Positions 34,280 through 43,560 of a DNA stretch of 64,000 bases are shown here, in pieces. Each line of letters starts with the position of its first letter. The first letter of the stretch is position 1. The stretch spans positions 500,072 through 564,071 of the forward strand of contig NW_003314313.1 of NCBI RefSeq assembly GCF_000143415.4, in the 5' to 3' direction. The notes beneath the pieces were generated by a model. That model searched no databases and was not told the DNA's origin. It was given only the letters and a program-made list of their open reading frames with translations. Made by a program: the position numbers and the translations under genes. This DNA comes from Selaginella moellendorffii. Its lineage: Eukaryota > Streptophyta > Lycopodiopsida > Selaginellales > Selaginellaceae.

Positions 34280-36107
34280 TGCTCTCGAGAGTGGTCCTCG
34301 AGAGTGATCAGTGGCTACCTGCCTGCTGAGTCGTGCTAGCTTGGAACTTTTAAGAGATGACTTTGCCGTCACTGAGCTACAGCCACCATCTTCTCGAGTC
34401 TATAACCTGTGCCCAAAGCTTTCCAGATTGCCTGCCTCCTGCCATCTGCTAGATCTCGTCATCCTCAAGAGCTGCTCACTACCCTCTTCCCTGCTTCGGC
34501 CCAGCTAGCTACACCGGACATTACTCCTGCCAGCACGTCTGAGCATGATCGTGGGATTCCAGTTCGCTGCTGCTAGGCCGCCTCTTAGGAGATTTGAGAG
34601 CCAACCCAGCTTAGGATAAGCGCAGCACAGGAATTTCGATGATGAAGAGAGAGAAGAAGGGAGTGGAAGCAGACAGACAAACAGAAACTGGCACACCAGA
34701 TTTTTAAAACTCTCAGGGATGAGGAGAGAAGGAAAAGAAGGGAGATTTGTTATGTATGGAGGAGGAATGTCAAGGAAAAAAAAGAGTGGCAGGGTTTGGA
34801 AGAACTGCGAGGAGACTATCGAGCTAAAACACTGGCTAGATCACTTGAGAGAGAAAAGCGAGAGAATGAAAAAAGAAATCCACACTCCTGGTCCCCACAG
34901 CACTGACGCACAACGAGAAATCAAGCACAGCGGGAAGAGATCGATCGAAATATGGAAGAAAGCAAACGAGGAGAGATCGAGCAGCAGCAGCAATTAATAT
35001 TACCGACACAGCGCTTGCGAAGTGGCGATTCGGCTCCTACCAAGCCCCGCCGGCTGCACGACGCGGGGCTAGATCGATCGATCCAGCACCGCATCACCTG
35101 GAGCAAGCGCCATCGCCGTGAAATCGAGCGCCGCCGCCGCCGCCGCCGCCTCTCCTCCTCACCGCTGCCGGAGCCTGGAACTCGAAATAAAAATCCCCAA
35201 GAGCTTTCACATGCAATGAAAACTCTCTCCAAAGCTTTCGGTGCTCTCACTCTTTCACACACGCTCGAAGAACACACGAGAGACACTAACTAGACTCCAT
35301 TGCCCTTTATTTTCCCGCCTCGGTGGCCCCATCCTGGCCGTCGATGCCCTCCATCCGACGGCCACGCTGAAACCCACGATATGAGAGGGCGCTTTCACAC
35401 TGGGGAAAATCAAATTTCCGGGATTTTTCCCGGGTAGTTTATTGGTCCCAGTGTTTTTGAACAAGAGTAAAAAAACTTTTTTAATGCGGGAAAATTGTTT
35501 TTAAACTGTTTCACGACTGACACCAACAGTCTGGCGCCTGGGCGGATCGCAGCCGTTGAGTGTGAGAACGGGCGACGGCGATGATGCCACGTGGGAGTTT
35601 AATTTGAAACTTTGTCCAAGTAGTACTTTTTGGTGGCAGACATCAGTTTGTGGTAAGGCTTGCAGAACTTACACTGAGGCTATTTTTTGTTTTACAGCTA
35701 TCTCATCACAGTGTTTCTACCAGGCATGGGCTTTGTCTTTGACAATAATTCACTGAAAAGGAGCAATTTGGGACCACAAACAATGCATTTGCAGTATCAG
35801 ATTAGTTTAAAATAATTAGGAAAATATACTTTAATTAAATACCTGTTTGCAGTACATTTCTTAGTTATAATACATGTTTTGGGTTGTCATCATGGAGGCT
35901 TAGGCTGGATAAGCTTGGATTGTTTTAGAGGTCACCTTAGAAGCTATGACAACAAGAGATACTAAAATCTGTAGCTTTAGTTAATCAAAATAATTACTCA
36001 ATCTAGTAAAGAGATTTTCAATCTAGTAAAGGAACTAATATTAGGGCTTACAGACACCAAAATAACGAATATTCTATCTAGGGCATATTCAGCGGCATCG
36101 TCTGGCT
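34280..36107. other. Upstream region of ZF-HD and dioxygenase genes, no gene seen
   Basis: The ZF-HD leader side is rich in GA/TC tracts (34640-34980) and in GCC and CGC triplets (35125-35155), common in plant 5' UTRs and promoters. From about 35450 to 36100 the sequence is AT-rich. The two flanking genes are divergent, so both promoters lie here. Confidence 0.5.
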
Positions 36108-37760
36108 ATGGCGCCCCACGCTCTCGACTCCATTCCTACAATCGGTACGCTCCCAAATTCCTCTCGCGCGCGCAAGATTTCCATCTATCACGCTTGCGTT
36201 TTTCCAGATGTGGAGCCACTGGTGAGGCGATTCGATGATCCCGGCCTTGGCGCTTTTCCGGATGTGAGAGACGTGATCGAGCAGCTCGATCACGCTTGCA
36301 GGAACATTGGGTTCTTCTACGCGGTACGATTTAGACTCTCGCGATCGATCGATCGATCTACTTTCACGGAATTCAAGCAAATTTCTCGCTCCTTTTTTCT
36401 TTCAGGCAGGCCATGGCGTCTCTCGAGAGCTTATGGACGATGTCCGGAGTTTAAGCCACGAATTTTTCAAGCTTCCAGACTGTGACAAAATGCGAATCAA
36501 GATGACTCCTTCGAGCGGCTATCGGTAAAGAGCTAGAAATCCTCGTTCTTAGTTTTTTTTTTTTCAACCAGGGGATACCAAAAGCTTGGAGAAAACGTAT
36601 CGTATGGCATGCACGACTGTCACGAAGCCATTGATGTAAGGTTTCCATTGAAGTTGACGAAGCTTTCATGCTCGGGGAAATTTCTCCTTTGGCAGTACTT
36701 TCGAGAACTTGGACCAGAGATCCAGGATCTAGAACTCGCAAAAACGGTGATGGGTCCAAACCAATGGTAAACACCAAGGTAGAAAGCTCCAGCAGCAGTT
36801 AATCTTGGTTTCATTTCGTTCTCTTCTCGCAGGCCAGAGAATCCAAAGCGTTTTCGTGCAGTGATGGAGGATTACGTTGATCAATTGCGAGGTAAACAGT
36901 TTCTTTCTGGCAAAAAGTTTATTTTCTCTCGTTTTTGTTTTTCTTTGTAGGATTGTCAAAGGCGATATTGCGAGGGGTAGCACTGGCTTTGGGTGGCGAA
37001 GCTGACACTTTTGAGGGCTCCAGAGCTGGGGATCCATTCTGGATACTGCGAGTCATTGGTTATCCACCGAAAGATTCACTGGAGAGTCCAGAAAGTTTTG
37101 GAATAGGATGGTAAGTTCTCCTTCGTTTTCCGACCAAAGAAAAGTATTAACTGTTGGGAGTTCTTTGTTTCTAGTGGTGAACATACTGACTACGGTGAGA
37201 TTTGGATCGATATCAATTGGTCTTTTTTTGAGTTCTTTGTTCTTACAGGTCTGCTCACTCTTGTCAATCAAGATCCTGAAATTCCTGCTCTACAGGTAAG
37301 AATGTTGGCTTGATTTTGTTAAGTTTCTTATGTTGATCCGTGCTTAAAGGTGAAGAACTGCTCAGGAAAGTGGCTGTGGGCGGATCCTGTGCCAGGAACG
37401 TTTGTTGTCAACATTGGTGACATGCTAAAAGTACGTCCTCGCAAAATAATCTTCCAGGCTCCTCTCAAAAAACTTCTTTTTAATTTGCTGTGGGGGATTT
37501 TAGATCTGGAGCAATGGAACATATCAGCCTACTCTTCACAGAGTGCTCAACAGTGCCATGGATTTCAGAGTTTCTGTGCCATTCTTCTACGAGGTTAAAG
37601 TTTTTGGTGTGTACTTTTGACAAACTTTTTTCTTTTCCAGCCAAATTTCGATACAAAGGTGGAGCCTTTAAGTTTTTGTCTTGGAAACTCTAAGGAGGAG
37701 GAGAAGCCAGTCGTCTACGGTGAACATCTCGTGAAAAAAGTCCTCACAAACTTTGCTTGA
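36108..37760 (+). CDS. 2-oxoglutarate/Fe(II)-dependent dioxygenase (isopenicillin-N-synthase fold)
   Basis: Twelve exons: 36108-36144, 36208-36323, 36406-36524, 36572-36635, 36696-36766, 36833-36891, 36951-37110, 37175-37194, 37249-37295, 37350-37430, 37504-37593 and 37641-37760, giving 327 aa. The N-terminal DIOX_N segment contains ACRNIGFFYAAGHGV. The catalytic core holds HTDYG (iron ligands His and Asp), QPTLHRV (third ligand His) and RVSVPFFY, where Arg and Ser bind 2-oxoglutarate. Exon 8 is a 20-nt microexon that encodes part of the HTDYG motif, so correct splicing is needed for catalysis. Substrate is unknown. The family covers hormone and specialised metabolism. It converges on the RPS15a gene with 73 bp between stops. 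Confidence 0.94.
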
Positions 37761-37833
37761 GAAAGCTGGGGTTTTTGTCCCTCCGATTGATCCAAAGCTC
37801 CCTCGATCTTGCCACAGAAAATTCGATCCCAAA

Positions 37834-38313
37834 TCAGTAGAAGTATCCCAAAATCCGGCCACCAAGGTTCTTTTTCTTGGCTTCTCGGTGATCCATGACA
37901 CCCAGGAAATTCGTGATCACAAGGTGACCAACCTTCCAAGAACAAAAAAGGATTTTAGCATAAAGAAAATTCATACTTCTTATTCTACCTCTGGAGCTGG
38001 GAGAATTTGTCTCGCCCACGCATCGATCCTGCGCGACTTCGTATCAAATCGCTGCGACAGCAGCACGCATTTCTTGAGCTTGTCCGTGATCTCGACGGTG
38101 ATGTGCCCTGGAGTGTGTCCGCCGTGCCTCTGGAAATTTTCCACAAACCCTGCTTCGACATGGAAACACTCCAATCACCCAAAGCGATCCGATCCCCATA
38201 CCTTGCTTCTTCATCACCTCCAGGAACCTCAGTACCAGATTGGACGACGGCCTGATCACCGCATTCTTCCTGCCCAGCCGCGCAGCATCGTTGAGCGAGC
38301 TCAACCTCACCAT
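37834..38313 (-). CDS. Divergent ribosomal protein S15a (uS8)
   Basis: Three exons on the minus strand (38202-38313, 37989-38149, 37834-37932), 123 aa, GT-AG introns of 52 and 56 nt. The start MVRLSSLNDA, then VIRPSSNLVLRFLEVMKKQG, KCVLLSQRFD and the tail MDHREAKKKNLGGRILGYFY follow cytosolic S15a throughout. S15a is normally about 130 aa and extremely conserved. Here the NAEKRGKRQ-type segment near residue 15 is shortened, and the usual TTSAG before MDHEE is changed to TNFLG. It could be a diverged extra copy, a specialised paralogue or an early pseudogene that has kept its frame. A long plus-strand ORF over it (37753-38343) is a shadow. Confidence 0.8.
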
Positions 38314-38343
38314 GGCCCTGAAACCCTAAGAGTTTATTATTAA

Positions 38344-38600
38344 CAACAATAAAATAATTTGGCAAGAGTCTATACAATACTATTAGTTTTATAAATTATA
38401 TTAATAATTTATAAACAATGTTTATTAGATGTATAATATCTTAAAATATTCAAATTACATAATCTTTCAAACTCTAGACAGTGAAACTTAATAGTTTTCT
38501 CAAACCGCAGGCTTACTATGCAACATAATCGAGGAGCAAGTACAGCTGGTGGGGATCTCTAATCTTGGAGCTCTGCTCATGCACACTCCAATACAAGCTA
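38344..38600. other. AT-rich intergenic DNA
   Basis: Upstream side of the RPS15a gene. Nothing else recognised. Confidence 0.5.
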
Positions 38601-38922
38601 AAGAGGCTTGCGAGTATATTTGTCACCGGATGTTCTTGGCCAAGCAACTACACTCAAGATGTGGTTTCTGTGGGGCCTCGAGCTCATTCTCTATGAGCTT
38701 GTCCGGGAAGTGTTCCGTTCTCAGAATACCTTAGACAGCGTGGGTGTGTCGAGGGAGGCTCAGGGTTTGATCATTTGGATGTTGGAGGTTGATCCGGGCA
38801 AGAGGCTGACTGTGGAGCAACTGCTTATCGTAAGAACACTAGCGAGCAGCCTACCAACCTTGCAGGATTATGTAAGACCAATCACAAAGAAATTATTTCT
38901 AAATTATGAAATCCCCATATAA
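38600..38922 (+). pseudogene. Serine/threonine protein kinase C-lobe relic
   Basis: The frame reads YLSPDVLG, WGLELILYEL, EAQGLIIWMLEVDPGKRLTVEQLL, matching kinase subdomains VIII-XI (APE-like, DxWSxG-like, and the MLxxDPxxRxT block). There is no ATP-binding lobe or catalytic loop, no ATG in the right place, and the APE and DxW motifs are changed. It is a gene fragment. Confidence 0.55.
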
Positions 38923-39177
38923 AATCAAAGATGTTCAATTGCCATTTGGTTTTATCACGAAGTTTTGTTTCCCGTTGCTATTCATGTAGCAAAATGTCAG
39001 AATCAGCTTGACTTGTATGAACAAAACATACATATGATTATTTATCGTGGCAAGTTGCAGAACACCTTGTGTCACTTGTGTGCAGCAAATGCCGAGTCAA
39101 GGCATTCCAGGGAATCTAAAGAATATGTAATGTTGATCACTTTTGAGTTTCAAAATTGCTGATTACGCCTTTCGCTT

Positions 39178-39300
39178 TTGTGGCCTGCCTGCCTCGAGTC
39201 GGCAATCTCCATAATCAAAGAGAATGCAATGGCAGCGGAAAACGGGCGTTGCTTCCACTTCTTTCTCAGTATGGCATGGTGTCTAAATCAGGCTACTGAG
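39178..39300 (+). pseudogene. Partial inverted duplicate of the membrane-protein gene at 40337-40867
   Basis: The encoded CLESAISIIKENA and NGRCFHFFLSMAWCL match CLQSGISLIKEDA and KGRCFHFLLAAAISVIGLAWCL of the minus-strand gene 1 kb away. About 10 residues are missing in the first membrane segment. The frame has no ATG and continues into unrelated sequence, so it is a fragment. Confidence 0.65.
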
Positions 39301-39962
39301 CATCCACGCTTCTGGCAATCCTTCCATAGCAAAGGAACATCTCCATCAAGAAAAAGTGAAGAGAAAACTTCCCAAGCTCGAAATGAACTATACAAGTTTT
39401 TAAATACCTGGAACCACACCAGCAAAAATGCCGTCGTCGTCCCCAACGTGAGCAAAATCCGCGAACAACTGCAAATCGAGCTCACATCCACGGATCATCT
39501 GGGTGATATGCCAAGAACTTGGCTGTTTTGGATGCACCTATACAGGCAAGAACAAAATCTAGAGAAAAAACGAAGAAGAAAGATAATCTTACCAGTTGAC
39601 TTTGAGGCCCTTGCGGGAGAATCCATGGCGGCCTCTACTCCAATCGGCAGAGCACCACTGCGCCAGGGCTTGTAAGCGTGATGCGTGGAGTGGCCTTTGG
39701 AGAGTGGACAAGGTCAAGGCGCTGGAGGCTGTCAGGAGGAGGAGAGAAAGCACCACCGTGATCTATGCCCAACGGCGCCGCTGGTGGCGCCGCCGCCCAC
39801 TCGTGGTGTTGCTGCAGCCCACGAACTATCTATCTATCTCTCTTCTGTTTCTACATCGAGAAGCATGAGACATTATGTAATGCAAGGCATGCAGTTTCAA
39901 AATTTCCACCTCCTCACCATCTTCCTCCCTCCGCCCCTGCTATCAATTCTTGACTTGGCACC
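39300..39962. other. Unresolved interval, possible minus-strand exons
   Basis: On the minus strand an ATG near 39627 (MDSPARASKSTG) is followed by GT-AG signals that could join it to exons near 39420-39540, but no family is recognised. The plus-strand ORFs here look like shadows. I do not call a gene. Confidence 0.25.
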
Positions 39963-40232
39963 ATGCCAGTCGTGACTTTCACTCGCTTTGATGAGATCAG
40001 ACGCCGTCGGAGGAGTTTTCCACGCCACTCGAGTCCGCGTCACTCCAAAGACGCGAAGCCAAGGAGGGCGACGCTCCTCAAGCGCGGGCACAGCCAGGCA
40101 AGCTCGTCAGCGGTGGCGGACGATCACGGCCCCGATTCCACCTGGGTGGACGTGAAGGAGAAGCGGAGAAAGGACAAGAAATCCAAGAGCAAGAAGAATC
40201 CTCCAACGCAGGGAGAGACAGCGACTTGCTAG
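39963..40232 (+). CDS. Small basic hypothetical protein
   Basis: 89 aa from a true ATG. Very rich in Arg, Lys and Ser, with RRRRR near residue 13 and a C-terminal KEKRRKDKKSKSKK tract. This could be a nuclear protein or a fragment. No family recognised. It overlaps no other call and ends before the membrane-protein gene on the opposite strand. Confidence 0.35.
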   Translation: MPVVTFTRFDEIRRRRRSFPRHSSPRHSKDAKPRRATLLKRGHSQASSSAVADDHGPDSTWVDVKEKRRKDKKSKSKKNPPTQGETATC

Positions 40233-40336
40233 TTAGAACAAACAAAAGCTTTTGGATGTTTTACCACAAGAAATGAAATTCTTTTACACTTTTTGTAGGC
40301 GATTACCACACGAAATGGAATTCTTGTGTTCTTTCT

Positions 40337-40867
40337 TCACTTTTTGTATAGACTGTACCCATACCCATTAGCAAGAAAGATGATGGCGAAAATAGTTCCT
40401 CTCAGTGGAATCCTTTGGAACAACTTTTTCAAGGAAGTAACGAAGATTAGAATTCCAAGAAGTAAAAATGCACCCACGGTTGACCACGTTGCGATCATGT
40501 TGCTAACGTCGTAGACAATGTAGAGGAGGCTGAAAAAGAGTGGTGTCATCATCACGGACAAGCTCATAAAGAAGATCATCCAAATAGAGATCATGAGCTT
40601 TTTGACCTCAGAAGTGTTTCCTTGTTCATTCTCACCGATCGCTATTAGACACCATGCTAATCCAATCACTGAGATGGCTGCAGCGAGAAGAAAGTGGAAG
40701 CAGCGCCCCTTTTCCACTGGCGTTGCATCTTCTTTGATGAGGGAGATTCCAGATTGGAGGCATGTAGAAGCCACAAAAGTGAAAGGCGTAATCAGCACTT
40801 CGACAAGCCTCAATGCTTCTCTGCCAGGGCTAGCATTAGCTTCTGCAATCCTTCCCACTTCTTCCAT
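40337..40867 (-). CDS. Unrecognised multi-pass membrane protein
   Basis: 176 aa from the first in-frame ATG (40867). The open frame extends to 40927 through a non-ATG codon. Four hydrophobic segments are visible: LLAAAISVIGLAWCLIAIG, a long segment around WMIFFMSLSVMMTPLFFSLL, WSTVGAFLLLGILIFV and GTIFAIIFLANGYGYSLY. Upstream, a second frame starting MPSQDILGNLKNIAG (near 40970) would join this one after a single-base shift, so the true start may have been lost by a frameshift or lie in another exon. Family unknown. A fragment of a related copy lies inverted at 39178-39300, so this is a local family. Confidence 0.6.
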   Translation of the reverse strand: MEEVGRIAEANASPGREALRLVEVLITPFTFVASTCLQSGISLIKEDATPVEKGRCFHFLLAAAISVIGLAWCLIAIGENEQGNTSEVKKLMISIWMIFFMSLSVMMTPLFFSLLYIVYDVSNMIATWSTVGAFLLLGILIFVTSLKKLFQRIPLRGTIFAIIFLANGYGYSLYKK

Positions 40868-40927
40868 GAAGCTCCCCTTCAAGCTGCCGATTTTGTCGAG
40901 GGGGGTGATAAGAGCGTCACCCAGCAA

Positions 40928-41756
40928 TATTCTTTAGATTCCCTAGAATATCTTGACTTGGCATCTGCTGACACAGCAAGCCTATGAGTTTGTCAAATTA
41001 TAAAAAGAAAACCTAAGATTAACTTTAAAATATTGAAATATATAAGTACCTAAGTCAAAGTTTCTAAATTTTATGATTTCTAAAGCTATATTGCTTTACT
41101 ATAAACTGCAACATTCTAAAAAAACGTAAATGTGAATCGGATAAAATAAGCTCAAACATTTTGATAGTTAGCCATTATTAATGTATTTTGGCAAAAGATT
41201 TCTCTTAAGTGCCACCTATGTAGATGCTTGGAGCATGTGGTAAACTCACCACCCTATGCTCCACTACAAGTGCCACTGACGGGAGTGTTGTTTTATAGAT
41301 GTTATAAATTTGACACTACATTATTTTGTGTAAGTCACTAAAAAGAACAATTTGAAAAACAATTTATTATGGTTCAAAATATGAAGGGAAGGTGTTCATA
41401 AATAAAAATGCATTTTTTTTTATTCAGTTAAAGGTGCCCCACCTAGGCATATGCATCTAGCAGAGGTCTTAAAAATTTTAGGATTACATGTTTTTTGAGT
41501 TTAAATAGTATTAAGCTTTATGTCCTTTTAGGAATTTTGATTTCATGAGTTTATATTTGGTATTAAAGAGGTCTCAAATTTGACTATATTAGTTGGTTAG
41601 AAGAATCATTAATATTGATATCTAGCAATTTAATTTTTTTTGGTTGGGTTAGATTTAAGAAGTAGGGTGTTTAGAGAGTTGAGAGCCCTCTTAACTTCCA
41701 TTCATGCCCTCAAACAATTGTAGTTCAAATATAAAGAGAAAGGGTTTATGAATAAA
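40928..41756. other. AT-rich intergenic DNA
   Basis: No gene recognised. About 40 bp near 41372-41410 recur in diverged form at 41718-41757, directly before the LARD copy B LTR. Confidence 0.5.
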
Positions 41757-42944
41757 AATAGTGATTAATTTTTCCATTCTACTTTAGTCATTTAACCACA
41801 CCTTCAACCACTTGGAGGAGTCTTATTTACAACCTCCATAAGTCCAATTCAGGATTTTGGGGCTTGCTAGCCCCGAGAATGGCATCCATGCCACTTGACT
41901 TTTGCACTTGGTCCAAGTGCTCCACGTGTTCGATCCCATAACCGGCACTCAAAGGTACCACCGACATATTAGCCCGTTACTCTAAGACCATGCTCAATCA
42001 CCTTTGCCATATTAGTGGTCCAATACCACATGTATCATAGTCCTGTCTCTTTAAGACTTGGCCATCTATCCATGAGTGATCATCGTATATCCACTCTTTA
42101 ACATCTTTAGGATGCCCACAGATATGGAGAACAATCTTCCCCAATATCCCTGTTTTAGTCCCCACTAAATCCCTTTTTGCCCATGGCCGTGTTTCTGCCA
42201 TTAAAACAAGGCTTGTAAGCCCGACCTCTAAGTCCCATTGTCCTCTAGGGATTCCTCACTGTGTGACCATATCTTTAGTCACTGCACTAAAGGACTACTC
42301 CTCTTTTTTTCACAGTCTGGGACTTTGGGACAACATTTCGGAACACCATGGCCTTACACAAGCCTCATGGGTACTCTCCCCACCTTCCACCTTTGGATGC
42401 TCTAGCCATGGGCTTAGAGCGAGGTTCTGTTGAGCCATACTAAGTATCCAAGTAGGTAGTGCCACTCACACTTGAACTGGGAGCATTGACCATTCAATCT
42501 CCCAGGGGAACTAGAGCTGGCTCTTGAACACCTCATTAAGTTACCCCATTTGATACTCCGTATTCACTCTAGCCTTAGACTTCCTAGTGGTTATCCTATC
42601 ACCCAACACTTGGGTACATCCTTCCTAGGCCAAACTAGCTCCAAATTGGCTCCACTAGGTCCAACTCCACACTCTCCCTACTATACTTTTGGAACCCCCT
42701 ATAGGCTCCCCCCCCCCAAGGGAACGATTGCTTTGGGCTTTCACCCAATAGCCTGTATTAGTATTCGAACTTGGACTTGGACTCGGACTGGGTCTCAGTT
42801 TCGGTCTTGATTCCATCTCGGACTCCATCTCAAGTCCATCTCAGATTCCATCTCAGACTCTATCTCAGATCCATCTCGGACTCCATTTCGGACTCCATCT
42901 CAGATCCATTTTGGACTCCATCTCGGACTCCATCTTGGGTCTAT

Positions 42945-42968
42945 AAGCTCTATTTCGTTAAAGTGGGA
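42945..42968 (+). repeat. Left terminal inverted repeat
   Basis: 24 bp, perfectly complementary to 55281-55304. A weaker similarity continues inward for about 20 bp. It is preceded by the target duplication CTAT. Confidence 0.95.
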
Positions 42969-43560
42969 TTTATTCAGTAAAATGGGACTAGGTACAAATT
43001 TTCAAGTATTTGAAAATGACGTGAAATTATATGTTTTTTGTCCAGGGGCTAGACATATCTAGGGCATGGTGACTAGCGCGGTGACTTTGTGTCCAGACTG
43101 AGTCCATTTGGTTGTATAATAAATCTCATTGTCAAGGTGAACAAGCCGAATCTGAAGCTAAAGAAGAGCGATGGCATGCGCGCACACACTATTTGTTTGT
43201 TCATTGAGCATGTGGTGAGCTTTCCAAGATGAACGTCATTCCTATTAGCCAGACATATAACTTAATGGTGAGAACATTTAGATATTATTCAATGTTATCT
43301 TTTTCTAACGAATCTAATTGTGAAGGTGTAGCAAGAGGCATTGCTAGTCTGGAGAAGTCATTTAACTCATTTGACCCTTAGTGTATTTTCATGAAACTAA
43401 ATAACATTCATATTATTAAGGAATTTCTCTAGTACCTTTTTTTTACGACATAGAGGCTTGCATTTCTTTCAAAGGTGATTTAGTAAAAGGCCTGAGGGCA
43501 CATGCCATTCTATTTCTCAGACCGGTATTAAGATATACTAGTGCAAAGGGCCACATGCCA
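42969..43560. other. Left subterminal non-coding region of the transposon
   Basis: No ORF supported. Holds one degenerate palindrome (43171-43192) and half-palindromes near 43493-43509 and 43546-43561. Confidence 0.6.

Noticed and set aside
37753-38343. 196-codon plus-strand ORF after the dioxygenase
   Set aside because: Shadow of the three RPS15a exons and introns. The minus-strand reading matches a known family with proper splice sites.
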